Assembly (NCBI RefSeq): GCF_016653315.1 | Contig: NZ_NHSH01000046.1 | Span: 124,001 to 188,000, forward strand | Direction of reading: 5' to 3' | Length of the DNA: 64,000 nt | From: Halochromatium roseum | GTDB lineage: Bacteria > Pseudomonadota > Gammaproteobacteria > Chromatiales > Chromatiaceae | Shown: positions 8,612 to 16,505 of the stretch, one piece after another | Layout of the letters: the number at the start of each line of letters is the position of its first letter | Position numbering within the stretch: position 1 is the stretch's first letter | Position numbers and translations under genes: made by a program | Notes under the pieces: model-generated | What the model saw: only the letters and a program-made list of their open reading frames with translations | Databases searched by the model: none | What the model was told of the DNA's origin: nothing

Positions 8612-9469
8612 TCAGACCTCATCAAGGTTCACAAGGCGCTCGCTGATCTCCCAAACGCGGGCATTGGCGGCCGGATCGCGCGCCTGGGTCGGCAGCGAGA
8701 TGATGCGGCAATCGCCGAAGTATTCGCCGCTGATCTCAGCGACCTCGGGGGACTCGATCAGGTACATGACCCGCTCTGCGGCTTGCTCGGGCTGAGCAAG
8801 CGCCCAACCGACCAGTAAGCTGACCGATTTCCAGAACAGGCCCTGTGCGCCGTCGGTGCCACCGAGGTTGGATTTGAATACGCCTGGGAAGACGCAGTTG
8901 ACGGTGACACCGGTACCCTTGATCTGCTTGGCTAGCTGTCGTGTGATGTGCAGCATGCCGAGCTTTGATTCGACGTAGGCGCGCATCATCTTGAACGAGC
9001 GCCCTTCCCAGTTCAGGTCGCCGAGTTCCATCGACTCGTTAATGCGGGTTCCGACGTTGATGATCCGCGCGGGTGCGGCGGCCTTGAGTTGATCGAGCAG
9101 CAGGTTTGTAAGTAGGAACGGTGCCAGGTGGTTGACCGCAAGCGTGCATTCGATGCCATCCTCGCTCAGGCAGCGCTGTGGAAAGGCGGTTCCTGCATTG
9201 TTGACCAAGAAGTCGAGTGCTGGGGCTTTCTCGCTGACCTCTTGGGCGAGTCTGCGGACCTGGGCCTGCGATTTCAGGTCCGCGATCAGGAGTTCGAGTC
9301 GGTCGTTTCCGGTCGCACCCTTGAGTTCCTCGAGGGCCTCTTCGCCCCGCTGCGGGTCGCGGGCCACCATGAGGACGCGCGCGCCTCGGGCTGCGAGCGC
9401 GCGCACAACGGCCTTGCCGAGTCCAGAGTTTGCGCCTGTGACCAGCGCGGTTTTTTCAGTTAAATCCAT
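8612..9469 (-). CDS. Short-chain dehydrogenase, retinol-dehydrogenase-like
   Basis: A 285-aa NAD(P)-dependent SDR. Cofactor motif TGANSGLGKAV is at residues 13-23, LVNNAGT follows, and the Tyr-Lys pair is in AYVESKLGMLHIT, the arrangement of the RDH/protochlorophyllide-reductase-like group. The strand that normally carries the catalytic Ser (NVSS) reads RIINVGTRIN, so the serine is replaced by Gly/Thr. The substrate is unknown. It converges on tatD and diverges from the SPOR gene. Confidence 0.85.
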   Translation of the reverse strand: MDLTEKTALVTGANSGLGKAVVRALAARGARVLMVARDPQRGEEALEELKGATGNDRLELLIADLKSQAQVRRLAQEVSEKAPALDFLVNNAGTAFPQRCLSEDGIECTLAVNHLAPFLLTNLLLDQLKAAAPARIINVGTRINESMELGDLNWEGRSFKMMRAYVESKLGMLHITRQLAKQIKGTGVTVNCVFPGVFKSNLGGTDGAQGLFWKSVSLLVGWALAQPEQAAERVMYLIESPEVAEISGEYFGDCRIISLPTQARDPAANARVWEISERLVNLDEV

Positions 9470-9769
9470 CGAGGGTCCTCGTCAGGTCGGTCAGTCGGTT
9501 GCGCGTCGAAGCTCAAAGGCTGGTGGCGCTGCCGTTGAGCTGGGAGACAATGTCGCCGCGCAATAGAAGCCGACTTGGTCGGCTGTGAATCGGCAAAAAC
9601 ACTCATCGTATGATGTTGGTCACGGCTGATGTCTCGAGTATTGATGTGGGTCAATCTTGATCTGAGTCAGGTCTTTGAGGTGACCAGCGTTCGTTAGCAA
9701 GCTTGGCATCGGCGTGGTACTGGCCGATGATGAAGGGTCTTCAGCCTTGGTTACAAGGGACATAAGCTG
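9470..9769. other. 300-nt divergent intergenic region with FNR-like site
   Basis: No convincing gene lies in this stretch between the divergent SDR and SPOR genes. It carries an FNR/Anr-type palindrome (listed separately) and probably promoters in both directions. AAGGGA at 9755-9760 is the ribosome-binding site of the SPOR gene. Confidence 0.5.
9641..9654. promoter_or_regulatory. FNR/Anr-like box
   Basis: TTGATGTGGGTCAA matches the FNR/FixK consensus TTGAT-N4-ATCAA at 9 of 10 defined positions (GTCAA in place of ATCAA). It lies 116 bp upstream of the SPOR gene and 172 bp upstream of the divergent SDR start. One such site can occur by chance in a 300-nt gap. Confidence 0.35.
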
Positions 9770-11377
9770 ATGGTTCATCCGTCTGATCCTAAACCAGAGC
9801 ACCCGCCGGACGTGGCGGGGTTTCTCTACCGAGAAGCCTCAGGCGAACAGCCTCCTCTGTCCGATGCGGATGCTGCTGTTGCTCAGCGCAAACCGAACCC
9901 GACAATCGAAACCCTGCAAAGCTCGCTGATTGAGCGCATTGCGGCGGTCGATGATGAGCGGCGGCGCACCGCCACGCAGATGCATCGAGCCCTCGAGTCC
10001 CAGCGTGGAGAGGTTGCGGCCTTGGCGAGCTTCCAGCGCATGGGGGTGATACTGGTCGCTGCCCTGATGATACTCCTGACGGTCCTCTCTATTGGTTTTG
10101 TTCTGTTTCAGATTGATCGAATGCAGCGGGATTGGCGTGCTGATCTCGAGCAGTTGCAGCAGCGGATCGCGGCGATGGAGGCTAGCGCATGGATGACCAC
10201 CGATCAGCACACTGTTACTGAGCAGCAGTCAGCCGTCTCCACCTCTGCTTCAACAGCTGTCGCTGCGGTTGAGACAACAGCAGCTGACTTGCTGACTCAA
10301 GGCCTAGAGGGCCAGGTCGCGGTGTTGCGCGAACGTCTTGAACGCCTGATGGTCGATGTCGCCGCGTTCAAATCAACCAGTGCCGATGCGACAGTTGATA
10401 GCGCAGATGCAACAGCTGTCGGCGCAGATGACATAGCTGACAACGCAGACACGACCGCAAATGCGCAGGCGGTGGGCGAGCATTCAACCGCTGTCTTGCC
10501 GAATGATGACATGGTTGTGCAAATGCATGTCGATGCTGAGCGCTCGGCGGCCGTTGATCGAACCTCAGCGCCGCCAGAGTTGGCAGTCGCCGAGCCTGCC
10601 GCTCCTGAGCTTAAAGTAACCCCTGAGGCTGCAGCCGTTAAGCTTGCAGCCTCTGATGCTGCTGCGTCTGAGCCAGCGGTGCCAGCTGTTGACGGCGCGG
10701 GGACTGGCTCCCCAGCCTTTGACTCAGCTATTCAGGAAACCGACGCTGCACTGGCCGCGGCTACCCCAGAGGTAGCCGATGCAGCGGGCGCTCATGAGGT
10801 TGCCGCGATGGCTGATCCTGATGCTGATGCTGATGCTGAAGCTGAGGAGGCAGCGATAGATATCCGATCCATCGATGAAGTGGTGGACGCGCTCATCGAT
10901 CGCCGCTCGGACGAGCTTGATCGTGAATACCAGCGTTTAGCGCGTCAGTTGTCAGCGCCCGCGGTCCGCCCGCGTTGGCCAGATCAAAACGCGCTGAGCG
11001 AGACCGAGGATGAGGCGATGACAGTTGATGCCGGTAGCGCCGATGCGAACTCGCAGATGCCGGCAGGCTCGAGTCCGCAGCGAGTTGCTGTCGCTGATCG
11101 CCCTTTTGCGCTGCAGCTCATTGGCTTCCACAGCCGCGAGCTACTGGACGATTTCGTCGATCGTAGTCCCTTGCCCAGCCGAGTCTATATGCGAGAAGAG
11201 CGCTTTCGAGGTCGCCCCTGGTTCGTACTGATCTATAGCCTGCATCAGGATCGGGCTGCCGCGCAACGGGCGAGCGAAACATTGCCGGACGTACTCGGCA
11301 GGCTTGATCTTTGGATACGAGAACTGTCGGCTGAGACTGAACTCGATGTCATCGAGACGTCCGATGGTCAAACCTGA
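9770..11377 (+). CDS. Membrane-anchored SPOR-domain protein with Ala/Asp-rich linker
   Basis: A 535-aa single-span protein. Residues 1-90 are a charged cytoplasmic head with helical heptad-like content, 92-114 form one hydrophobic helix, 115-150 look coiled coil, and 150-430 are a low-complexity Ala/Asp/Glu/Val linker with DADADADAEAEEA-type repeats. The C-terminal domain (about 440-520, FALQLIGFHSRELLDDF... and RPWFVLIYSLHQDRAAAQ) has the SPOR pattern that binds denuded peptidoglycan at division sites. It resembles FtsN/DamX-type proteins in layout but is not a clear orthologue. Translation starts at ATG 9770 with AAGGGA upstream. Confidence 0.75.
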   Translation: MVHPSDPKPEHPPDVAGFLYREASGEQPPLSDADAAVAQRKPNPTIETLQSSLIERIAAVDDERRRTATQMHRALESQRGEVAALASFQRMGVILVAALMILLTVLSIGFVLFQIDRMQRDWRADLEQLQQRIAAMEASAWMTTDQHTVTEQQSAVSTSASTAVAAVETTAADLLTQGLEGQVAVLRERLERLMVDVAAFKSTSADATVDSADATAVGADDIADNADTTANAQAVGEHSTAVLPNDDMVVQMHVDAERSAAVDRTSAPPELAVAEPAAPELKVTPEAAAVKLAASDAAASEPAVPAVDGAGTGSPAFDSAIQETDAALAAATPEVADAAGAHEVAAMADPDADADAEAEEAAIDIRSIDEVVDALIDRRSDELDREYQRLARQLSAPAVRPRWPDQNALSETEDEAMTVDAGSADANSQMPAGSSPQRVAVADRPFALQLIGFHSRELLDDFVDRSPLPSRVYMREERFRGRPWFVLIYSLHQDRAAAQRASETLPDVLGRLDLWIRELSAETELDVIETSDGQT

Positions 11378-11420
11378 CCGCTGGCATCAGCAATACACTT
11401 TTCAGCACTACACTTTTCTG

Positions 11421-11438
11421 AAAAAAGATTGCTTTTTT
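11421..11438. terminator. A/T-rich hairpin between convergent genes
   Basis: AAAAAAG (11421-11427), loop ATTG, CTTTTTT (11432-11438) form a perfect 7-bp stem that would put U-runs on both strands, suited to bidirectional termination between the SPOR gene and the convergent lipoprotein gene. The stem is nearly all A-T, hence modest confidence. Just upstream, ACACTTTTC is repeated. Confidence 0.4.
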
Positions 11439-11520
11439 ATCAGTCGCTTAAGATTAGCGTACGAGATATAGGTTGGGCACCTAAGCGTCGGTAGCCCAAG
11501 CCTGTATTCTCAACGCTGCA

Positions 11521-12240
11521 TCAGGGCATTGCGATCGAGGCGCCTTCGCTTGAGAACACAACGCGCATGTTGAAGTTCTGAATCTGCGCGAGGATTGCGG
11601 GGTCCTTCTCGATATCGTAGACCCATGAGGCCGAGCGGCCATCGATATCGGTCGCGTTCGTCTCGATGATCTCTGTGGGCACGATGACTCGGTTCGCGAT
11701 GCGCATACCGGCGAACATCCCTGCCATTTGCTTCAGCATCTGTGGGTCCATGTCCTCGTCGGCGCCGCCACCCTCATTATCGAGGCTGCGCTGTGTCAGG
11801 ACATAGTTGCCTTCAGCGTCTTTGGAGAGCGACAGCTCGCTACCATCGAAGTAGTCGGTCTGCTTGAGTGCGGCGAGATTCTTGAAGGTCAGTTTCATCT
11901 CCATAAAGCGCCAGCCGTCGACGCTCTCGGCCTTTACGGATGCCAATTCAACCCCCTCAAGCCCTTTTGCTTCGAACTCTTCACGCACCTTGGCCTCGTC
12001 GAAATCCAGGTCGAACGGCCTCTCAGCATCCATGTCCAACGCTTCGCCGCCGCTTTCTTGCATCGCTTCTCCCATCTTCTCCATTGCCTCGACTTGAGCG
12101 ATGGCCTGTTCCGACATGCCGTAGCGCATCTCGAGCGTTCCAGAGCCATCCTTATCCAGGGTTAAGGTCTGATCGACCTTGATACAGCCGGTGACCACAA
12201 AAGCCAGTGCGAGGATGCACAACCAACGCAAGCTACTCAT
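11521..12240 (-). CDS. Predicted lipoprotein of unknown function
   Basis: A 239-aa protein with a short signal peptide and lipobox (VVTGC, Cys19), so probably lipid-anchored in the envelope. The body starts IKVDQTLTLDKDGSGTLEMRYGMSEQ, a pattern seen in small conserved lipoproteins of unknown role, then has a Met/Glu-rich helix and a C-terminal beta-rich part ending in MRVVFSSEGASIAMP. There is no recognisable catalytic motif. It stands alone, convergent with the SPOR gene. Confidence 0.7.
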   Translation of the reverse strand: MSSLRWLCILALAFVVTGCIKVDQTLTLDKDGSGTLEMRYGMSEQAIAQVEAMEKMGEAMQESGGEALDMDAERPFDLDFDEAKVREEFEAKGLEGVELASVKAESVDGWRFMEMKLTFKNLAALKQTDYFDGSELSLSKDAEGNYVLTQRSLDNEGGGADEDMDPQMLKQMAGMFAGMRIANRVIVPTEIIETNATDIDGRSASWVYDIEKDPAILAQIQNFNMRVVFSSEGASIAMP

Positions 12241-12253
12241 CTCTTGTCTCCTA

Positions 12254-12277
12254 GTGAAAATCAGCGTGAAAATCAGC
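12254..12277 (+). repeat. 12-bp tandem duplication upstream of lipoprotein gene
   Basis: GTGAAAATCAGC occurs twice in direct succession (12254-12265, 12266-12277), within the probable leader or promoter of the lipoprotein gene that starts at 12240 on the minus strand. Its effect is unknown. Confidence 0.75.
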
Positions 12278-12406
12278 GCAAGACCATCCTATGTTCCTGG
12301 TAAAAAAGCAAGTATCGGATCAGAAGCGGCGACGCACACGAAGATTGCGCGAGTTCAGATGACTGCAGAAGGCGAAAACCGTTAAACTTGTGATCCTAAC
12401 CTTTAT

Positions 12407-12491
<85 letters not shown>

Positions 12492-13066
12492 TTCTAAAAC
12501 AAAGGCTTAGGTGCTTTGCTTGGTTCTTCCTGGCCATCGGGGCCAGATGCGAATTGCGTCAATCAGCCTATCTGGGACTGGCAACGAATAATGTTGCTCC
12601 GTTACCTGGTCCTGGTGACGCGCCTTGCTGATCTTCAGCTGCAACGCAGAAACGCGTCTAAGTCAAGCGCTAAGCCGCTGATCATCAAAAATGTTCCAGA
12701 ATCCGCAGCCGTTGTCGCCCGAGCTTGCGGCAGGGCGTGGACTTACGACTGCTGCTGATAGAACACGCTTCTGCGCAACACCGCGACCTAAAGGTGCATA
12801 GCCAACAGCTTCGCGCTGATATTGGAACAAAATTTGCATGGAGTTTAAGGTTGGCTGTAGACTGGCGACGTCGAGTCCGATGTGTCCTCCCCTTAGATGA
12901 TGCACAGAGTGTCTAGCTGTACTTGGCCGATATTGGCTGATCTCGAGAAGGACCGACGACCGCCAAACCAGGGTCGATCCCAGGATCGATGAAGAAACAA
13001 GAACAGGTCGCCGACCTCATGGGCAGGTCAGGACATCGTCCGCAAAGTGGCCGGAAAGGAGTGAAG
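12492..13066. other. 575-nt region without convincing gene
   Basis: Only overlapping low-quality reading frames are present here. A perfect inverted repeat TCGATCC-CA-GGATCGA sits at 12974-12989, 77 bp before the small ORF at 13067, and could be an operator or RNA hairpin. No T-rich terminator follows the tRNA. The composition is less G+C-biased than in neighbouring genes. Confidence 0.4.
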
Positions 13067-13255
13067 ATGAACGAAAACAATATATTCGGGGAGTGGGTCG
13101 CGAGCATTGAGCGTGGCGAGTGCGGCTTCACCTTTATTCGTCTCTTTGCAGATGCGCCAAGTTGGGTGCGCAACGAGGCGATCAACCGCTTTGGTAAAGG
13201 AACCGTCTTTTTGCCTCCGCGCCAGAACCGGTTGCTCGATAGCGCCGCAGCTTAG
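13067..13255 (+). CDS. Small hypothetical protein (62 aa)
   Basis: I do not recognise this protein. The frame is supported by a strong Shine-Dalgarno, AAGGAG at 13056-13061, 5 nt before ATG 13067. The product starts MNENNIFGEWVASIERG, has a central aromatic/hydrophobic stretch (CGFTFIRLFADAPSWVR) and ends in a short basic and Ala tail. A 26-codon in-frame extension to 12989 is unlikely because it lacks a comparable ribosome-binding site. It is isolated between tRNA-Leu and the reductase operon. Confidence 0.5.
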   Translation: MNENNIFGEWVASIERGECGFTFIRLFADAPSWVRNEAINRFGKGTVFLPPRQNRLLDSAAA

Positions 13256-13352
13256 GCGCCAACTGGGTCCTGCGCTATAGGTGCACGATCCTGGGGCTGT
13301 TTGATCGTCTCAGCATGGCTGCATGGCCAATTTGGTGCACTGTTAAGCTGAG

Positions 13353-13408
13353 TTCGCGAATAAGTTCGCGAATGATTTCGCGAATGATTTCGCGAATGAT
13401 TTCGCGAA
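13353..13408. repeat. Five-copy 12-bp tandem array of TTCGCGAA palindromes
   Basis: The palindrome TTCGCGAA recurs at 13353, 13365, 13377, 13389 and 13401, exactly every 12 bp. The spacer is TAAG once, then TGAT three times. The array ends 7 bp before the stop codon of the minus-strand reductase gene. Each unit is self-complementary, so it could be a multimeric protein-binding site on one DNA face or a 3' RNA structure. Confidence 0.95.
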
Positions 13409-13414
13409 CAACGC

Positions 13415-14902
13415 TCAGTCTAGCCCTTCGCTGGCGATGCGCTGCTTCGGCACAGCTGCCCTGAGCAGTGCTTCAGTGACCGCGGCGACCGCATTGCCTG
13501 GGCCGGCGACATAGTAACGGTTGGCCTGAAGGTGCTCGAGATCGGCTTCCAGCAGTGCCAGTAGATCATCACAGCTGGCGTCGACCAGCGGTGTATAGGC
13601 GAAGTTATCGAGCGTATCGCGCAGTGCGCGACACCAAGGCTGGTGGTAGTGCATTTGCATTGCCGGCACTGACCAGTACAGGTTGAAGGCCTCGATGCTG
13701 TCGATCGAGACCGCATGCTCGATGAGGCTCTTGATCGGCGCGATGCCATCCGCAATGGCAATGAACACGGCCGGCTCGGTGGCGTCTTCGGCGAGCACGA
13801 AGCTGCCGTAAGGGCCAGTCAGGGTGATCGCCTGTCGCGGCTTCTGGCTGTCGAAGATGGCTTGGCTGAAGGCGTCGCCATGATGCCGAACCGAGAACAG
13901 CAGATTGCGCCCGTTACAGGGGCAACTGGCGATGGGAAGCTCCTGCTCCACACCATCGGCAAGCTGAAGCCGAGCGCGCTGCCCAGCCATGAAGCGCAGC
14001 GTGTTGGTGCGTGGGGTCTGCACATGCACCAGCATGAGCCCATCGCCCTGTGGCTCCAACTTGCGGATCTGCGCCTGGATCTCCTGCTCTGGCAGGTCAG
14101 CCGGGGAGTGCGCTTCGGCGGCTTCGAGCTGGATGTCGGTGACCGCGGTGTGGGAACAGCTGAGCAGGTAGCCGAGCTGCTTCTCGCGCTCGCTGAGCAC
14201 ATAGTCGTGCTCGCGAATGCGGTAGACCTCACCACTGACCAAGCGCACCTTGCATTCGCCGCAGTTGCCATTGGCGCAGCCGTAGTTCAGACGCAGGCCC
14301 GAGCGCACCGCGGCCTCGAGGATGGATTCGTTGCCGTCGACGAAGAATTCGTGTCCGGACGGGATCATCTTCACGCTTGCTGACATGATGCGTAGAAAGG
14401 TGTCTTTCGCCAGTAACTGAGTCTGCGCGGCCTCGACCGCCTCCTCGCCGAGGGCGGCGCGGCGCTCGCGGAGCCAAGTCTTCAGGTCTTGAGCTTGAGT
14501 CTGGTTCTGCGTTAGTCCTTGTCTTTGCCCTGTCTCTGTGGCTGCAAGCGCGTCGAGTCGTTGCTCGATCTCATCCATCAAGGCTTCGAGCTTGTCAACG
14601 CGGGCGATGCGCTGCACCAACGCCTTGGCCAGCGAGCGGATGCGGCTGACGAGAACCTCTTGGCTCGGTAGCCGGGTATCCTCATCATGGCTGCGCGGCA
14701 AGGCATCGGCCTTGATCTGTTCGACTCGCTCGAGATCACCGGTCTTCTCCAGGCTGACGCTGGGGTAGACGTGCAGCAGATCGCTGATCGCGACCTGGCC
14801 CTCGAAGGTCTGCATCTCGCCTTGGCGGATGCGTTTCTGGATCTCGGCGCGGGTGACCCCGGCGAGCCGCGCCGCACGCGATAGACTCAGCAGTTGATTC
14901 AT
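13415..14902 (-). CDS. HTH-like/coiled-coil + 2Fe-2S ferredoxin + FAD/NAD reductase fusion
   Basis: A 495-aa multidomain redox protein. Residues 1-46 (LSLSRAARLAGVTRAEIQKR) look like a MerR/excisionase-type helix-turn-helix, and about 85-165 is Glu/Arg/Leu-rich and predicted coiled coil. Residues 175-265 are a plant-type ferredoxin with Cys209, Cys214, Cys217 and Cys249. Residues 270-495 resemble a ferredoxin-NADP reductase module (ELPIASCPCNG where RxYS is usual, GPYGSFVL, and YYVAGPGNAV near the end). The C-terminal half resembles CDP-6-deoxy-glucose reductase or phenol-hydroxylase reductase components. The gene begins 2 nt after sthA, so both are presumably one operon. Partner and substrate are unknown. 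Confidence 0.8.
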   Translation of the reverse strand: MNQLLSLSRAARLAGVTRAEIQKRIRQGEMQTFEGQVAISDLLHVYPSVSLEKTGDLERVEQIKADALPRSHDEDTRLPSQEVLVSRIRSLAKALVQRIARVDKLEALMDEIEQRLDALAATETGQRQGLTQNQTQAQDLKTWLRERRAALGEEAVEAAQTQLLAKDTFLRIMSASVKMIPSGHEFFVDGNESILEAAVRSGLRLNYGCANGNCGECKVRLVSGEVYRIREHDYVLSEREKQLGYLLSCSHTAVTDIQLEAAEAHSPADLPEQEIQAQIRKLEPQGDGLMLVHVQTPRTNTLRFMAGQRARLQLADGVEQELPIASCPCNGRNLLFSVRHHGDAFSQAIFDSQKPRQAITLTGPYGSFVLAEDATEPAVFIAIADGIAPIKSLIEHAVSIDSIEAFNLYWSVPAMQMHYHQPWCRALRDTLDNFAYTPLVDASCDDLLALLEADLEHLQANRYYVAGPGNAVAAVTEALLRAAVPKQRIASEGLD

Positions 14903-14904
14903 CG

Positions 14905-16302
14905 TCAGAACAACCGATTGAGCCCGTTCAGGGCGGCGACTCGATAGGCCTCCGCCATGGTCGGGTAGTTGAAGGTGGTCTCGGCGAAGTATTCGATGCT
15001 ATTGGCGCTGCCCGGCTGCGACATGATCGCCTGGCCGATGTGGACGATCTCCGAGGCCTGCTCGCCAAAGCAATGGATGCCGAGGATGGCCTTGGTCTCG
15101 CTGTGGAACAAGAGCTTTAGCATGCCGACGGTGTGGCCGGTGATCTGGGCGCGGGCGATGCTCTTGAAGTGGGCCTGGGCGACCTCGTAGGGGACCTTCT
15201 CCGCGGTCAGCTCGCGCTCGGTACGCCCGACCGAGCTGATCTCCGGTACCGTGTAGATGCCGGTTGGGAACTCGTCGATCAGCGACCAATCGCATTCGCC
15301 ATCGGCGATCACCGAGCCGACGAAGCGGCCCTGGTCGTAGCTGGCACTGGCCAGCGCCGGTGGGCCGGCGACATCGCCGACCGCGAAGATGTGATCGATC
15401 TCGGTGCGATAGGAGTTGTCGACCTCGATCTGGCCGCGCTTGTTCGGCTCCAAGCCGATCGCCTCCAAGCCCAGATCCTCGGTGTTGCCGCTGCGCCCGT
15501 TGGCCCAGAGCAGGGCGTCGGTCTTGAGCTTCTTGCCTGAATCAGAGTGCAAGACGACGCCATCGTCGCGCGGCTCGACCCGCTCGTAGCTCTCGTTGTG
15601 GCGGATCACCACGCCTTGTTCGCGCAGATGGTAGCTCAGCGCGTCGGTGATCTCGTTGTCGAGGAACGAGAGCAGGCGGTCGCGGGTGTCGACCAGGTTC
15701 ACCTTGACGTCGAGGCAGGCCATGATCGAGGCATATTCGCAGCCGATGACGCCGGCGCCGTAGATGGTGAGGCTGCGCGGGGTATGCGCCAGCTTCAGGA
15801 TCGAGTCGCTGTCGTGGATGCGTGGGTGGCTGAAGTCGACATCCGGCGGATGATAGGGGCGGGAGCCGGTGGCGATGACGAGATGCTTGGCCTCGATCAG
15901 CTCGGCAACCCCATCCGGGCGCTGGACCTGCACCCGATGCGGATCGACGAAGCGGGCATGGCCAAACAGCAGCTCGACCCGGTTGCGTTGGTAGTAGCGA
16001 TAGCGGGTGCGCACCTGATGGTCGATCACCGAGTCGGCGGCACGCAACAGGTCCGGGAATTCGACCTCAACCTGATCCCGGGTGTGCTGAAACAGCGGGT
16101 TGCGGCGATAGTCGGCGAGCATCTGGATCGAGTGCCGCAGGGCCTTGCTGGGGATGGTACCCCAATGCGTGCAGCCGCCACCGACCTTGTCATAGGCCTC
16201 GATGACCGCGACGCGCTGGTTGGCCTTGGCTAGCTTCATCGCCGCGCCCTCGCCGGCGGGGCCGGTGCCGATCACGATGCTGTCGAAGGTACGCACTGCC
16301 AT
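14905..16302 (-). CDS. sthA: Soluble pyridine nucleotide transhydrogenase
   Basis: FAD flavoprotein that interconverts NADPH and NADH in the cytoplasm. The 465-aa protein has FAD motif GTGPAG at residues 12-17 and the family-specific [15 protein letters not shown], where the second redox cysteine of glutathione-reductase relatives is Thr49, as known for SthA. A second Rossmann motif is in [11 protein letters not shown] and FAVGDVAG is present. Its 3' neighbour is the ferredoxin-reductase fusion, so the operon joins NAD(P)H balancing to an iron-sulfur reductase. Confidence 0.93.
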   Translation of the reverse strand: MAVRTFDSIVIGTGPAGEGAAMKLAKANQRVAVIEAYDKVGGGCTHWGTIPSKALRHSIQMLADYRRNPLFQHTRDQVEVEFPDLLRAADSVIDHQVRTRYRYYQRNRVELLFGHARFVDPHRVQVQRPDGVAELIEAKHLVIATGSRPYHPPDVDFSHPRIHDSDSILKLAHTPRSLTIYGAGVIGCEYASIMACLDVKVNLVDTRDRLLSFLDNEITDALSYHLREQGVVIRHNESYERVEPRDDGVVLHSDSGKKLKTDALLWANGRSGNTEDLGLEAIGLEPNKRGQIEVDNSYRTEIDHIFAVGDVAGPPALASASYDQGRFVGSVIADGECDWSLIDEFPTGIYTVPEISSVGRTERELTAEKVPYEVAQAHFKSIARAQITGHTVGMLKLLFHSETKAILGIHCFGEQASEIVHIGQAIMSQPGSANSIEYFAETTFNYPTMAEAYRVAALNGLNRLF

Positions 16303-16505
16303 ACTGCCTCTACCTCGGCGCTCTGCGGTGGCGCGCTGTCGAAAACACTCAGGTTAGCATAGGCGCCGGGTCTGCCGACCGATCTGGCGCTGCCGAAACC
16401 GCCTTTCTTAAGGTTAAGACCACCCAGCAGGTGAAGCAGGGATGCGTAACAGGGTATTGAAATCTCTGCGTTAATCTGTGCCTGATTGCGCTTGATTGTG
16501 AGTGA

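Noticed and set aside
13353-13408. Possible CRISPR array
   Set aside because: Repeat units are 8 bp with 4-bp identical spacers; there are no unique spacers and no cas genes.
13715-14383. 222-codon plus-strand ORF opposite the reductase fusion
   Set aside because: It is antisense to the strongly conserved ferredoxin/reductase domains, which explain the open frame.
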